Positions 24,291 through 37,035 of a DNA stretch of 64,000 nucleotides are shown here, one piece after another. The position numbers and the translations under genes were made by a program. The stretch is taken from the NCBI RefSeq assembly GCF_047948215.1, contig NC_134455.1, positions 296,955,647-297,019,646 of the forward strand. Reading direction: 5' to 3'. A model generated the notes under the pieces. That model saw only the letters and a program-made list of their open reading frames with translations. It was not told the DNA's origin and searched no databases. Positions within the stretch are counted from its first letter, which is position 1. Each line of letters begins with the position of its first letter. This DNA comes from Lycorma delicatula (taxonomy: Eukaryota; Arthropoda; Insecta; Hemiptera; Fulgoridae).

Positions 24291-25320
24291 AGTAAAAAAT
24301 AAGCATAATCAAAAAAGTAAACAAACACTTCTTAGCAAAGGAGCAAAGTCCTCAAAGTACCTCAAATATTGTTTTTGGCTTATTTACTTGTTTCTAAATC
24401 CAAATAAAAGTTTGTCCAAATAGCCTAGGCAACCGAATAGGTTACGCAAATCAGAAGGTATTCCAACAAATTTAATTAAATGCTGCAAACCAAAAACATA
24501 ACTATTAGAAACATAAAACAGACTAAACGGAATACAACTGTAATAAACAAAATAACTTAAAGAAGGATTTTATACGGAGATAATTATCTAAATTAATATG
24601 GCGTCCTAACCGTATGTTCAAACCTACAATATAAAATAAAATAAATAATTAAATGAAGTCTTAATAAAACAAAATTTCATTTCTCTCTGTTGAAGTAACC
24701 AGTGCAGAGTGTCACAAGTCAGTAAACACTGACTTCACAAGTCAGATCGCTTACAATTGTTTGATAATACACTTAAAACGCGCGCGCGTGTATGTAGATC
24801 ATCGACACGTAGTATTTTTCAATTTTATTTGTCATTATTTATTTTGGCTTTTTTACTTTCTTTCGTTTGTTATTTTACGATTGGTTTGTTTTTATAAAAT
24901 CTTTAATAGGTGTAAATTGTTTTCCAAGGAATTATAATATTACTAAAAAAAAAAAAAAAAAAACAATAATGAAAAAAGCCCTAACATTATAATACTTTCA
25001 TTATTATTTTTTATTTTACTTCGGTTAGTTTAGTAGGTGGAAATGAAGTTCTGTTTTATTAGACTTCATTTAATTTTTATTTTTATTTTATACGGTAGTC
25101 GTAAAATATAAACTTATGGTCGTGCAATAAATTGGATTGGGATAAAAGTAATCTTAACGGTACATTTTAAAAATATAAATAAAAATATTTATATTCCGAT
25201 AATATTCGTAAATTAAAATTTATGGCTGAAGATATTAAAATTATAATAACCCATTCCCTAGTATATCCTATACAAAAGGATCTATTTACAGAAATCTTCT
25301 CCGTAACCCCTTCCGTTCCA

Positions 25321-28172
25321 TTACCCTTTAGTTCATGCTTGGCCATTAAAATTAAAGTTAATTTTAATAGCAGCTATTAAATATAGGCTGTACTTTTCAT
25401 ATAACCTTTAATTTATTTTACTGTTATGGACGACCATAATATAATTCTAAGTTATCTTTTTGTTCGTTATTTCATATTTAATTCAACGCATAAAAATATC
25501 TGCCCTTAATTAAATAAAGACATTATTGTTAACATTTTTGTATATAAAACAAAATTTCCATATTTTGCTCTTTTATTTATTTATTTTTTTAAATTTCACA
25601 CAATGGAATAATATAAGTAATAAAAAGTCATACAAAGTTTAATTTGTTTAATTAAATTTTACGTTAAGTTCGTGGTATTTTGTATTCCTTTTTCTTTTTA
25701 TAAAAATGTTCTTCTGATTGCTATGTATAAATAACAAGTTTTAATTAAAGAGTTAGTTTTAGTAGAACTCAAAAAAAAAAAAAATGCTATAACCTTAGCA
25801 TTTAAAATTTTTAGTGATATTTTACTAGTATAAAAATATACTCTTTTTTTACTATATGAAAATTAAGTTCAGGTGCCTTAAAATACAAATAAACAAAAGA
25901 AAGATAATATTCTGCATAACAGTGAACGTGTTAGAATTTTATTTAAAATAATATGAACAGTTTTGGAATCCAGTTATTGAAATTTTATAATTTTGCCGAC
26001 ATTAACCATAAGAAATTCCTTACATATACTAAAAAAAAAAAAACAGAAGGAAAATCTCAACTGATAATATGTAATTGAACATGTAACATTTTATTAAAAA
26101 TCTCGAAATATTTTTAAGTAATTCAGTTTTGAAATTTGATAAAATAAATGCCTTACATAATACTTTACAATAGGCGTTGTGTATTTTGAATTCACCGTTA
26201 TCCATTTTGCTACCTTTTTTATTTATAAATAATAAACTTACAAATAATTTCAATTAATTAATGACAAAATTTAGTGTTGTCATTACTTGTTTTTGTAAAT
26301 AAAATTTATTTAATTATGAGATTTTTATGGATTTACAGATTTTAATTTGTTTGCAATTTAAAAAAATTCTCTTTTATGATCTATCCACATTATTTTTCAC
26401 TCTATTACCAGTCGTTAATATAAAAAAAATTAACGCAAAAAAACTTTATAACAGAATTTTTGTAAAAAGTTCTGCAATCATTAATCAATGTGTGTATTAA
26501 AGCGATAAAATTAAGTGGCTAGTAGGTAGTTCGTACAATGCTAAAATCAATTTCGTGAAACTGCAAAATTGTAATTGTTTCAATAGATTTTTTTTTTTTT
26601 TTTTTTGCTTTATTTAAATTAGTTATTTAGTCGAATAATTTAATTTATCAAATAGCGACCGAGTTCATCAAATTTTTATTGTATCCAATTTTCTTTATTA
26701 TCCTTTTATCAATTTTTACTGTTGTTTTGTAAGAATGCAATATATATTTGAACTCTTCAATTAAATAAAATACCGCCGACAATTCTCATGGATAATTTTT
26801 TCTTATTACTCGTTTCCGGGTTTTTTATCATCAGATTTGTCAATTCAAACATATTTAAAACATAAAGAGACATATTTAAAATACGTATAAAAAACAAAAA
26901 ATAAAAGAAATACCGACCGGGTATGTACGACGAATGATTTTTTATAAATTTATTTTTACATGCTTAATAATAGTATTAACCATTTAAAAATGGATTTGGT
27001 TATTGAAATTGGTATGTTCTACTAAAATATGTGTATTATTTCATAACATTTCAAGCACTGCTACTGCTTATTTTGTGTTTTTCGGTAGTACAGTTTCATG
27101 TTTATATATTTAAATGATAGGGAGACCTCATCTCAAAAATAAGTTCTATATCATCATGAGAACCTAGACTGACGAATCTAATCCGGACAATTAATTTAAC
27201 AATGACTTAGGCAGACACGACGGACTTAATTGGATTTAGTCCGGAAGTAGTCGACTGAATATTATATTAAAGAAAAAAAACTAAATTATTAGTTCAGTAC
27301 AGAACATGTAACAAAACATGTTATTAATTATGTAAACCGATTGAATCAGAAGTTTAAGTTTTGTTTCTAAATAAAAATAAAATCCTAACTGACGTACGAA
27401 AAATTTTATTATCGAGTATTTATTTTATGAAGAATATAGCATTTACGATATCATTTGTTAATAATTCGCCGAAATATGGTAGGTACAATATTCTATTTTT
27501 AGGCAAAACCTAAAAATTCCAAGAAAGTGTTTTGACCAGCTTTCGAACAACATTTAATTAATCTAAATATCACAATATAGTTTATTGAAGAAGATTCAGA
27601 AATTTTAGATAACTTATGTATAAACAAATAAATTAAATGTTTAGCGTAATAAAAAAGCCTTTATTTATATTAATATATTTAAAATTTTAAAGAAAGGAAA
27701 ATATTTATTTTATATTTATTACATGATAAAATTAACATTGTTAGCAACTAAGTATTTCAATTTGTAATAAACATGGTAGAGGAATGGGAAAATTACAGAA
27801 ATAAGAAAAACAAAAGGAAAAGTTTTGTATACGAAAAGTTTTAAATCTGTTAAAAATTAAAAAAACGTAACTGCAAAAAAAAGAAAAAAGAAATAGGATA
27901 TCCGGCCATTGCCGAACATTACACGACAGTGTAATGTAGAAGTGCGGAGCCCCTAAATTTCGAGCCATTGTCATTAGATCCGTGAATGCTTAATGCCAAT
28001 ATGACTTAAAATGCTCACGTACCTAGTTAAACTTCCCGTTGCCTACATCTTGGAAGTAACATTGTTCATACGTATTGATTTTGCTGGGTTGTTTGTTTTT
28101 GTATAGTACAATTTTTTTTTCAAATTTTTTAATCTTTTTAACTTATACATTTATATATATATTAATATAATC
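25321..28172. other. AT-rich DNA, no gene recognised
   Basis: Long A/T runs (for example T17 near 26589). Only low-complexity ORFs. The 27880-28060 patch is less AT-rich but carries no motif I know. Confidence 0.55.
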
Positions 28173-28260
28173 TATGACACTCCCGGTAATGTAAGGATTC
28201 CAACGCGGGGTCATTCATGTAAATCGGTTCAGCTGTTGAGATGCTACAGTGGAACGAATA
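28173..28260 (+). repeat. Interspersed repeat family C, copy 1
   Basis: Shares TGACACCCGGTAATGTAA-type start, GATTCCAACGCGGGGTCAT and AAATCGGTT..GC.GTTGAG.TGCT..GTGGAAC with 57134-57231. Both copies are on the plus strand and both follow an AT-repeat. Length and the tail of copy 2 suggest the 3' end of a LINE or a SINE body. Confidence 0.8.
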
Positions 28261-31200
28261 TTTGGGCAGTCTTGTAATAACGGTAGTGTAATAAATTAGT
28301 ACAGTCATTTATAAAGATTATAGGATGCGTTCGGTTAGGTTTTAGGGTATTAATACGGTTTGATACACATTACGTTCTTTGTTTTAAATACGAAGAATCT
28401 GTTATCTGTAAATTTTATTAAACATCTGGTTTAATTGACAAATATGATGGTTTAAAGAATCAAATGTATAAAAAAGTAAATAAAAAAATAATAAATGTAA
28501 TTTGTAATTTCGGTGATGTCTTGTTATAAATTAAAGAAAATTTAGTGATCTAAAGCACACATAGTTAGAATTCTAAAAAGAACTAAATGTAAGAAATTAT
28601 TGGATTTGGTTAATCCTGCTTAGATTACCCCGTTTTTAAATAGTTACCCAGTTTTCTAATTTGATTATTATATTACATTTTGTCTACTCACTGGAAGCAA
28701 TATATGTAATGTATGTTCTTAACTGAAAAGGGTACATTAATCTGGGGTTTCATATAATCTGTATGTTTCTCTTTTGGCTTTGTAAATCATTCAAATTACT
28801 AGTAAAAGAGCCAAACGTTACAGTTTTTTCCTGAGAGTAATGAAAATTTCTATACAGCCCGTTTCACTGGTGAACAGAGTGAAGGTGTCTTTTGTGGAAG
28901 CAAGTATTATCTGGGATTTCAATGACCTTGGCATCTTTGTCTGCAGCTATATACTTAGTCAATAATGAAAACAAGGAAAAACTACTTTATTTCTAAATTA
29001 GCCTGAAATTGGATGTTTTTTTACATTTTTTTATTGTGGCTGTCTAGTCAGTAGTGACTTATAACAGTCAGATTTAAAAAAAAAAACAGACATGCAATTG
29101 ATGAATTTTTGAAATTTCAAATATTGACCCACGAAGTAGACAAAATAATTTCATTTCTTTTGGGTTTTCCTTGATAAAAGTTTTATGGAATACGATTTCC
29201 AATTCTAATCGTTTTGATGCCAAATACATTTCTTTTGGATACGAAAAAATTCCATAACAACTTGCTGTATGATTTTGTTTGTGTTGTCAATTTAAATGGT
29301 TTTGTCTATTTATAATTATTTTTTATTTTATCTATTCAAGCGTACCCTTTTATTTAATTTTATTATTGTTGTGTTTTATTTACAGTTCATTGTATTTACA
29401 GTTTATTTACAGTGTATCATAGTGGCTTTCATTTGACGTTTCTCAAATATTTTTTTCTCTATGATTAGTTATTTACTTAAGAAAACTTTATAAAAATAAT
29501 TTCATTCCTTAGAGATATTTAGCTGTTTTGTAAAAAATGTGAGTGTTTGAAATTTGTGTTGGTAAAAGGCTATTTTAAGAAGTTCGTTTGCGTAAACTGT
29601 TTAACTCCCCTACTCAAGCGTATTAATTTCATATCGTACCTTAATTCGTTTTTAATTAATTATTATTATTATTATTCTCTTTTTAATTTTCTCTCTGTAT
29701 AAAATTTGCTTGAAAAACTTGCCTTACTTTGCAGCTTCAGGTGTTGCTTCTTGTTCCTGTTAATGCTGTGGGTAAAGAACATTTAGATTTAATTATGCAT
29801 TGTATTGCGGTTTAATTTGGTTTTTTCTTTCTTTTCTAGGTGAGTTAAATTAACGTTGTTTTTCACATCTACATTTGAAATAAGACTGGTAAGTACAGTT
29901 ACGATATTCCATCTCTTCTTTTGTGTTTTTTCCTTTACTTTTGTTTAAAGTCGAATGAATTAGAGCAGTAGGCAAAGATTTATGTCGGTTGCATTTCTTT
30001 GGAAGTTGTTTCTTTGTATTTTATTCATTACGAATAATGGATAGCTTTTGAAAATTTGCGGCGTATTTAAGATCATAATTTTTTCTTGAGGTCGGAATTA
30101 TTTCTGTATAACTTGTAATTAAAGTTATTTCTTTTATTCTGGGACTCATTCCTTGGAAAATGAAATTGTATTAAGCTAGTCGAGCTGCTCTTCTTATTTC
30201 CAGCTGTATGCCTATTGATGGTGTTGCTTGTGCTCTGTGAAAGTGCAATTGAAGGTAATAAGTAGCTTTCTATACTATGCGTCACAAAAGAGGAAGAATT
30301 TTCTTTTAAGTCATATCTTATGAATTATTCGACAGAAAAATTTATTTTTATGTAACATTATAATTTGATTTCTTATGCGTTAATCTATGTGTAAATTTCA
30401 ATTTTTTAAAGTGAATTTAATATAAATTTCAAATTTTTCCATAAATCATAGAGATTTGTGGAAAAATACAAATAAAAAGAGCCCGTTTTTTCTTTCCTTC
30501 AGGTAATGTAATTTCATTTCTACATTCCATCACTTTGTTAATAGGTATATAAAACATTATATATTAAACAACGGAGTTTAAGCTCTCTTATATATTTAAA
30601 TAATTTGTTTTACTGATTGATTAATATAATAACGTTTTCTTTTAAAATTGTCTATTTCGACTTCAGTGAAGATGAAAAAATTCTTTGCCGCCTTTAAACG
30701 TGGGTCGTAAACAGACTAAAACAATGTATAAATTATTTCACAAATTTTATATGCAACTGAACGAAAACAAGAATTTCAGTTAAAATTTCTATGAATCTCG
30801 ACCATCTAAGTAGAATACTATCACTTCCTAGTGGTAACAGCGAAGCAGTTGTAAATTATTCTATTCTTATATAAGGAAAATATACACTTTCCCATTACGT
30901 TGTTAATTAAAAACTAAGTACTCTACCAGTGTTAATTAAATTATACAGTTCACTAAAAATATTTCTTACCTATATTAAGAGCAGAATTTTATTTTTCATG
31001 GCTACAGTATTGAAATAAAACTATAATATAAGTAAAACTGCTCTTAAAAATAAACTTATCGGCTACTTTTGTATGATCTATTAACAAAATTATGAAATTA
31101 AATTTTCCTCAATTCGTACAGTTTTTTCTTAAAATAAATTGAAATTCACTGCTGTACCGTACAAAGAACAGCGTTAAATATGATATAAAACTCATCGAAT

Positions 31201-32139
31201 AACTTTAAGGACGTATTATTTTTTATCAAATCATTCTTGTGTTTGATCTTCATTCTTTACAATTCTTTTAAGAATCACTCGTTTCACTGAATGCAATGAT
31301 GTAACTGGAAGCGTTCAGTCAATGTTTCCACCTAAGTGAAACCACACTTTTTCAATAACTTCGTAAATGTAGACAAGTCATTTTTAACAAAAGAATTCAA
31401 ATCATCGACAGTGCTGCTATCGGCTTTCCTCTTATACTTTTGCCATAATTAATTTGTATTAACCGTTCTATCTCGCATGATACACAATTAAATAATTTTT
31501 TTTTAATAACGCGATAGAATTGTGAAGGAACAAATGTTCTCTAAAAAATTATTGGGAAATTTAACAGTGCGGAGCATGCAGTTGGAGATTCTAAAATAAC
31601 TCTTTATTAACTACTTAATACCTAATATTTTCTTCTCTTTTCACCAGATTTGGGCGTTTTTAACCAACGTTTTTTCTGCTATCGGAAATTTTTAAAGTAA
31701 CTGATATTTATTTATATATTATCAGAAATATTTTTAACAATTAAAAAAGTTTCTTTTTAGTTTTCTTACCGCTTATTATATTTTTCATTGTTTTGTACTT
31801 TCCTTTAAAATACACTTGTATTTTAAACAATAGTCCATTGCAATATCTGGTTAACCACATTGAGTTGATGACGTGACGTGTTACGTGTCGTTTGTTAGTC
31901 ATATATACATACTAAATATCTTGTGACTGAAATCCGTGCTGTAGGTGTTTTAGTGTGTATGTAATAATTTTCAATCCCTTCTTTTTTTAAATATAACATT
32001 TTGTATCCAGTTTTTCTCTCCGTATTTGTCCATTGAAGATTTTGATCGATGCGTCAATTTATTTATTTCTTACGAATATTCAGGAAGTCTCCAGATATCC
32101 CATACAGATGTTTGGAGTTGGGGCCCATAGGTGGTTGCC
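28261..32139. other. AT-rich DNA, no gene recognised
   Basis: No ORF with a motif. TTATTATT runs occur near 29660. No splice-bounded exon could be supported. Confidence 0.55.
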
Positions 32140-32370
32140 TCTTGGCCCCGAAAGTCCCTTACTGTGATGTGTAGTGTTGTATAAATTCAGATCGATCATA
32201 TCTAAGACGTGTGGCTAATTGAAATCCAGCCACCAAAGAACACCGGTATTCACGATCTAGTATAAAATCCGAAAAAAAGCAAATAACTTTTGTAAGATTC
32301 GAAACTGAGAACTCTCAACTTCGATATCAGCTGATTTACGATGAACTACTAGACCAACCCGGCGGGTTTT
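32140..32370 (-). mobile_element. SINE-B copy
   Basis: On the minus strand it runs from CCGCCGGGTTGGTCTAGTAG (tRNA-like A-box head) through CAGTTTCGAATCTTAC (B-box region) to the body with CACCAAAGAACACCGG inverted and AATTAGCCACACGTCTTAG. This is the best preserved head among the four copies. Confidence 0.8.
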
Positions 32371-33283
32371 TCCGTCAGTGAAAAAACGACTTGAAAAATA
32401 ACATTTCAAAGTTATTTTTCCGAGACAATTTTTCCGTTTGGGAAACATTGCCTTCAGCATTTTTTTTTGTTTCCTACTGAATGACAAATTATATATTTTT
32501 TTTCTGTATGATTTATCAGATTTCGTTTTATGTAAAACGTTTAATATCTTTTTTAAAAACAAAATCCTGTTTATTCCCAGCAGTTACTTAAAATGTTTTT
32601 GGCTGCAGGCATAACATTTTAATTCGTAGAAAATACATTTGGTTATAAAAACGTAAAAGAATAAAAGTTAGATGTAATTCTGAAACAAAATACCTGATAA
32701 AAGTAACAAATTAAATGGTACAGTTTAATTAGTTATCTTTCAATTATCAATCTCATTAATTTAAATAAAGCATGTTGTATTTCCAGATAATTCGGTAAAA
32801 TCGTCGTCTATCTATTTACTGTACAGTAGTCTGTCATTTGTTTGTAAATATTTTGTTGTTGCCTTTTTACTTATCTCCATCGTACATAATAAGAGTTGTA
32901 CTGAAATAGCCACCATTCTTCACCATTATTCTGCAAGTATAGACGACAGTTTATTACCACTTCTTTTTTATATAAATAATATCGAAGATTGGCAAAAAAA
33001 TTGTTACCGATCAATTAGTTATCAGCAAAATTCCTGACGCCCAGTTTAAATACTTTTGGAAAATTTGTTTCCCGATAACGAGATACTTGAGTTTTACATT
33101 TACACAATGATTTTTAATTTTCAGCGATTTTCCACTCCAGATGTTTTTTTCTGTTCTTAATATTAACTAATTTTGGTTTTAACCTTTTTGTTCACGCTTG
33201 TTTACTTTTCATCCTTGCACGGCTTAAAAGAAACTTTTGTATTACATCCTTAAGTTAAAGTTTAATTTCAATATTTTTATCTT

Positions 33284-33288
<5 letters not shown>

Positions 33289-33329
<41 letters not shown>
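33289..33329. repeat. (AT)n microsatellite
   Basis: About 20 uninterrupted AT units; other AT repeats in the window are at 36167-36190, 47247-47288 and 57098-57127. Confidence 0.95.
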
Positions 33330-33333
<4 letters not shown>

Positions 33334-34233
33334 ATTTATAATTAAAACACAATAATTTGTTAGAACCACTGTTAAAAAAGTATTGATGTGAATGAGAAAT
33401 TTGGTAAATGTTTAATAATATCAGAAATATGAGTATGATACATTTTTTTAATCTTTTTTTTACGTAAAAAACAGATCTCATTTATCTGCGCGATAATCAG
33501 TCAATAGTATTTATTATACCTGATCAAGTAGTCTATTGCATATAAAATTTAAATATTTTTATCTCTCATTTATCAATCTCATTAATCCAAATAAATTAAT
33601 GTATTTCCAAATAATTACGATAAAATAGTCTATATATCTACTGTATGGTAGTCTGTCATTCGTACATAATTACGTAATTATTCTATTGTTGGCTGTTTTT
33701 CTGAAAAATAATTTCATATTCATATTTTATAAGCTTCTTAACAAGTTAAATTTTCACACTAAATTTATCCTGATGGTTTGCATTCAGATGATTGCTGAAA
33801 ATATTTGCCGTTAATCTAATCATTCTGTTGATTATATGATTTTTTTATAATCCTTAAGAATCTCTAGCCGTAATATTAAATTACATTATCTTATTTATAA
33901 AATACTATATTATTTTTGTTGTTGATTATTCAAGAATTTAATAAAAATAAAAATTAACTATCTCGTTAATGTTTGGAGAATTCATTAAATAATGGAACTA
34001 ATGGTAAGGATTTTTTGTTTTTTCCATAATTACAGGCGTATTTATGTGGTATTCTTTCTTTCTTTGTGCGGATCCAATTCAAAAATGCGGGTGACGCGAA
34101 CTGCGTAATTGAATCTAATATTGAAGAGTGAATTCAGATATTATACAGCATATGGGTACAACGACCTTCTCTCGTTTTCTTTTTCTTATATTAGAAAACA
34201 AAAAAGTATATGTATTTACGTATGCACGTTTAA

Positions 34234-34268
34234 GTGTGTGTGTGTGTGTGCGTGTATGTGTGTGTGTT
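34234..34268 (+). repeat. Imperfect (GT)n microsatellite
   Basis: GT units broken once by CGTGTATG. Confidence 0.92.
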
Positions 34269-35399
34269 TGCATGTTTGCACTACATATTGCTGCTATGGA
34301 TCTGCCTTCATTCCGGAATCCTACAATTCATCTTCATCAATTTTTTAGATTAAATGTAGCAGAAATTTAAACCAACTCTAACGTAACCTGTTTTAGTAAG
34401 TTGCATAAAAATATAATATGTCGAGCGAAGTTGTATAAAAAACCTGACCGATATATTTGGACAATCTGTGTATATTTCCGAAGGAATTACATTTTTTCCA
34501 TAGTCGCTTCTTGATCAATAAGAATGTACTTTTCCTCCTTAAGATGAAAAATAATATGTATTACAAATTGGTTAACCTAATAAGAATAAATTTATGTTTG
34601 TGACCATGTAACTGTAGAACGGCCAAAATCGGTTTCATATGATTTGTCTCATTTGACTGATTGAATAAACTACATCATGAATTGAGAAAAAAAATGGCAA
34701 ACAGCAGATGCCATTAATTTTTTTCGAAACTAAAATAGCAAATTTTTTTGAAACTTTAAATATCATGTGATATTTATAATATTATGTGAAATAATAGGAT
34801 TTAAAAATATACGAGTATCCCTAAAATTTGTGGAGAAACTCTAAATCTATTTCATGTTCAACACACAAAATAAGAAAAATATTCGTACAATGATACGAGT
34901 TTATCTGAATAGTATTTGTTTTACGCGTGAAACAATTTTGAAGGTTCAAAAAAGTTATAAAATAAAATTTAATAATATAAATAACTGTGTAATCTAAGTA
35001 TATAAAATATATATATATATATATGTCTAATTATACTAAATTAAAATTTAATCACTGTGCATTCTATATGAAAATATTTTAGAATTAGAAAAAATAAAAT
35101 CAGAAATGAAAATTATAGACTAAAGAAATAAAATGAACAAAAAGAATACCTTAGAATAAATTTTCAAACTTTTTTGATAGAAAACAATTAGTTTTAGGGA
35201 ATTCTATTTTAAAAAATCAACACTTTTTTGTCTTAAAGTATTTTTTATTCAGCCGTTAATTTAAAAAAAATATTGAAAAAGGTTTACAATAAGCATTTCC
35301 GAGATTATAAATGAATAATAAACTGTACATTTTTAGTGCAGCAATTACTTTGTATTTAACTGTAAAGGAATAATTTAAATACATCTTTTACGGTAATTT

Positions 35400-35545
35400 A
35401 TCTCATTAACTTGAAATTTGTGCTTGGGGATATAGAACAGAAACTTTGTAGCACATGTAAAATGATGTGCCTGAGTAGGATTCGAATCAGGGACCATTCG
35501 GATAAAAGGTTGAGATTGTACCAGTTCGCCTTAGAAGGCGACGGA
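35400..35545 (-). mobile_element. SINE-A-related copy, diverged
   Basis: The minus strand reads CGCCTTCTAAGGCGAACTGG, then AACCTTTTATCCGAATGGTCC, then TGATTCGAATCC (B box) and CAGGCACATCATTTTACATG. The layout matches the SINE-A head with a different tail, like the copy at 21125-21244. Confidence 0.7.
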
Positions 35546-35999
35546 TTTTGCTTACTTAAAAAAATGCCTTTTCCCATCTAAAAATACGTGAAACTTTTTA
35601 AGAAAGTATTTAGTTTAACCTAAAAGTTTAAAAATATAATAATTAAAAATAAAAATAGAGTTAAATGTTCTAAAATATTATCTTTTGAAACTTCTTCCGA
35701 TAACTAAAAGTTTTTATAGAGGGATGAATAAATATACAAACTAAGAATTGTATAAGTAAACTTCAGAACTTTTTGCACAGAATCTCCAACGTTTTTTTAT
35801 TTATTTTATGTATAATATGAATGCACTGAAAATCTAATTCTGATTTTTGGAACCAAGCTTCTTAACGCAAGTTTCGTGATAGGGAGTCAACTGAGAAAAA
35901 AGAGCGTCACGAAAAATCGTCACGCGCTAGCTGTATTGTCGATACTAACTATATATTGATACTTCCTTTCTTTTTCTGTTTAGCTTCAGGAACCACCGT

Positions 36000-36166
36000 A
36001 AGGTATTATTACTTCAGTGGATGATATGTGTAGTGTAGTCTTGTACAGTGTCAAGTCGACCGTTCCTTTAGATGTGTGGTTAATTGAAACCCAACCACCA
36101 AAGAACACCGCTATCCACGATCTAGTATTTAAATCCGTATAAACGTAACTGCCTTTACTAGGATAT
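36000..36166 (-). mobile_element. SINE-B fragment, tRNA head lost
   Basis: Shares GTGTGGTTAATTGAAACCCAACCACCAAAG (inverted on the element strand) and CACGATCTAGTATTTAAATCC with the copies at 32140 and 47605. The tRNA-like end is replaced by a TA microsatellite at 36167-36190, so the copy is 5'-truncated. Confidence 0.78.
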
Positions 36167-36198
<32 letters not shown>

Positions 36199-36204
36199 TT
36201 TTTG

Positions 36205-36560
36205 CCCTACATCCCTGGGCCGGACATCCACTCAAATATACACGGCCCAGGGTTGTGTCTTGTGACTCTAAGGGGGCCTCCCCACCCACCGGCTGTACGT
36301 CCGGCACGGCAGATCAGCCCCTCCGGTTCCGGATCTTTTCTTATTGCTGCCCGCCTCTAATCCTCCGCACGTAAGGGAAGATCCAGCTATGCCGTCCCCC
36401 TCCCTCCAAATGCAGAGAACCGGGTCTCGGTCTTTACTCTTTTATGCCTGCCTCAAACCGGTGGCGCAAGCCCCAGAAAGCACCGAAGCGCCCCCAGGAA
36501 CTAATATACCCCAGATACTAACATGCGTCTTCGGTAAGAGCTGTCTCTGTCATCTCTCTC
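36205..36560. other. GC-rich island of unknown origin
   Basis: Sharp rise in G+C immediately after the TA repeat, with phrases such as CTGGGCCGGACATCCACTC and GGGGGCCTCCCCACCCACCG. The 155-aa frame from 36344 starts within it (proline/serine-rich, no motif) and runs into AT-rich sequence. GGGCCG inverted against CGGCCC (CTGGGCCG / CGGCCCAG, 36217-36248) gives a small hairpin. Likely UTR of a retroelement or a foreign insertion, not identified. Confidence 0.55.
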
Positions 36561-36959
36561 TCTCTCTCTCACACACTCTTATACACGGTACACGGCTTAT
36601 GCGTATATGCGCGTTCTCTCGTTTTTATATGTGTATTTCTTTATTAGTCATATTTCTTATTAATAAAAAATTTTATCATTTGTGTATATTGCGTATACGT
36701 TATTTTGCACCATTAATAATTCATATGTTACTGCGGAAGAAGCTTCGCTTCCGTAGTGCATTCCTGCACCGACACACTCGTTTTAATTTTTTTTTCAATA
36801 GTTGTCTTTAAACACTTAATAGAGAATGGTACTGCCTTTTTACTATTGAATCAATTATGTTTTAAATACTTCTTAAATACGTTACATTTTTTCTTTTTAA
36901 TGAAAATTTAACAAAGAACGTTCACCTCTTATACATTATTAAATTACTGTTAATTCTGA

Positions 36960-37035
36960 GACGCGGTAGCAGGGTCTTTTCTTTTCACCTGGTATGTTTT
37001 AGGTTCGATTTTCCTTTAGGTTCTTCATTTTTCAC
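36960..37035 (+). repeat. tRNA-like SINE head, very degraded
   Basis: GCGGTAGCAGGGTCTTTTC and TTTAGGTTCGATTTTCC resemble the A and B boxes of SINE-A at the right spacing. A similar fragment occurs at about 46945-46990. Weak evidence. Confidence 0.4.

Larger units (their letters stand above)
21362..24623 (-). mobile_element. Jockey-clade LINE nested in the palindromic element
   Basis: The 3' end is a poly(A) run (T run 21362-21371 on plus). The element interrupts the left arm exactly: the arm sequence CTACAGTACAA (21351-21361) before it and CTACAATATAA (24624-24634) after it form an imperfect 11-bp target-site duplication, and arm homology resumes there. Inside are gag (ORF1) and endonuclease-RT (ORF2) relics on the minus strand. 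It has lost its RT core and carries a MITE in gag, so it is dead. Confidence 0.88.
21017..25320. mobile_element. Palindromic (foldback/MITE-like) element split by insertions
   Basis: Left arm 21017-21361 resumes at 24624-24695; right arm is 25020-25320, reading as its inverted copy. Shared landmarks, left versus right reverse complement, include GGGTTACGGAGAAGATTTCTG, CCTTTTGTATAGGATATACTAGGG, ACTTTTATCCCAATC and TTTTACGACTAC. The central spacer is about 325 bp and includes an A18 run. Without the SINE and the Jockey the element would be about 0.95 kb. It has no transposase of its own. Outer boundaries are accurate to perhaps 10 bp and I found no clear target duplication. Confidence 0.85.
32371..35399. 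other. AT-rich DNA with microsatellites
   Basis: Contains an AT repeat at 33289-33329 (about 20 units) and a GT repeat at 34234-34268 interrupted by CGTGTATG. The two overlapping 79/80-aa frames at 34109-34370 owe their Cys/Val runs to the GT repeat and are not genes. No other element recognised. Confidence 0.6.

Noticed and set aside
34109..34370. Cysteine-rich small protein
   Set aside because: The Cys/Val run is encoded by the GT microsatellite.
36344..36811. 155-aa frame in the GC-rich island
   Set aside because: Starts in GC-rich and ends in low-complexity hydrophobic AT-rich sequence; composition shifts mid-frame and no motif is visible.
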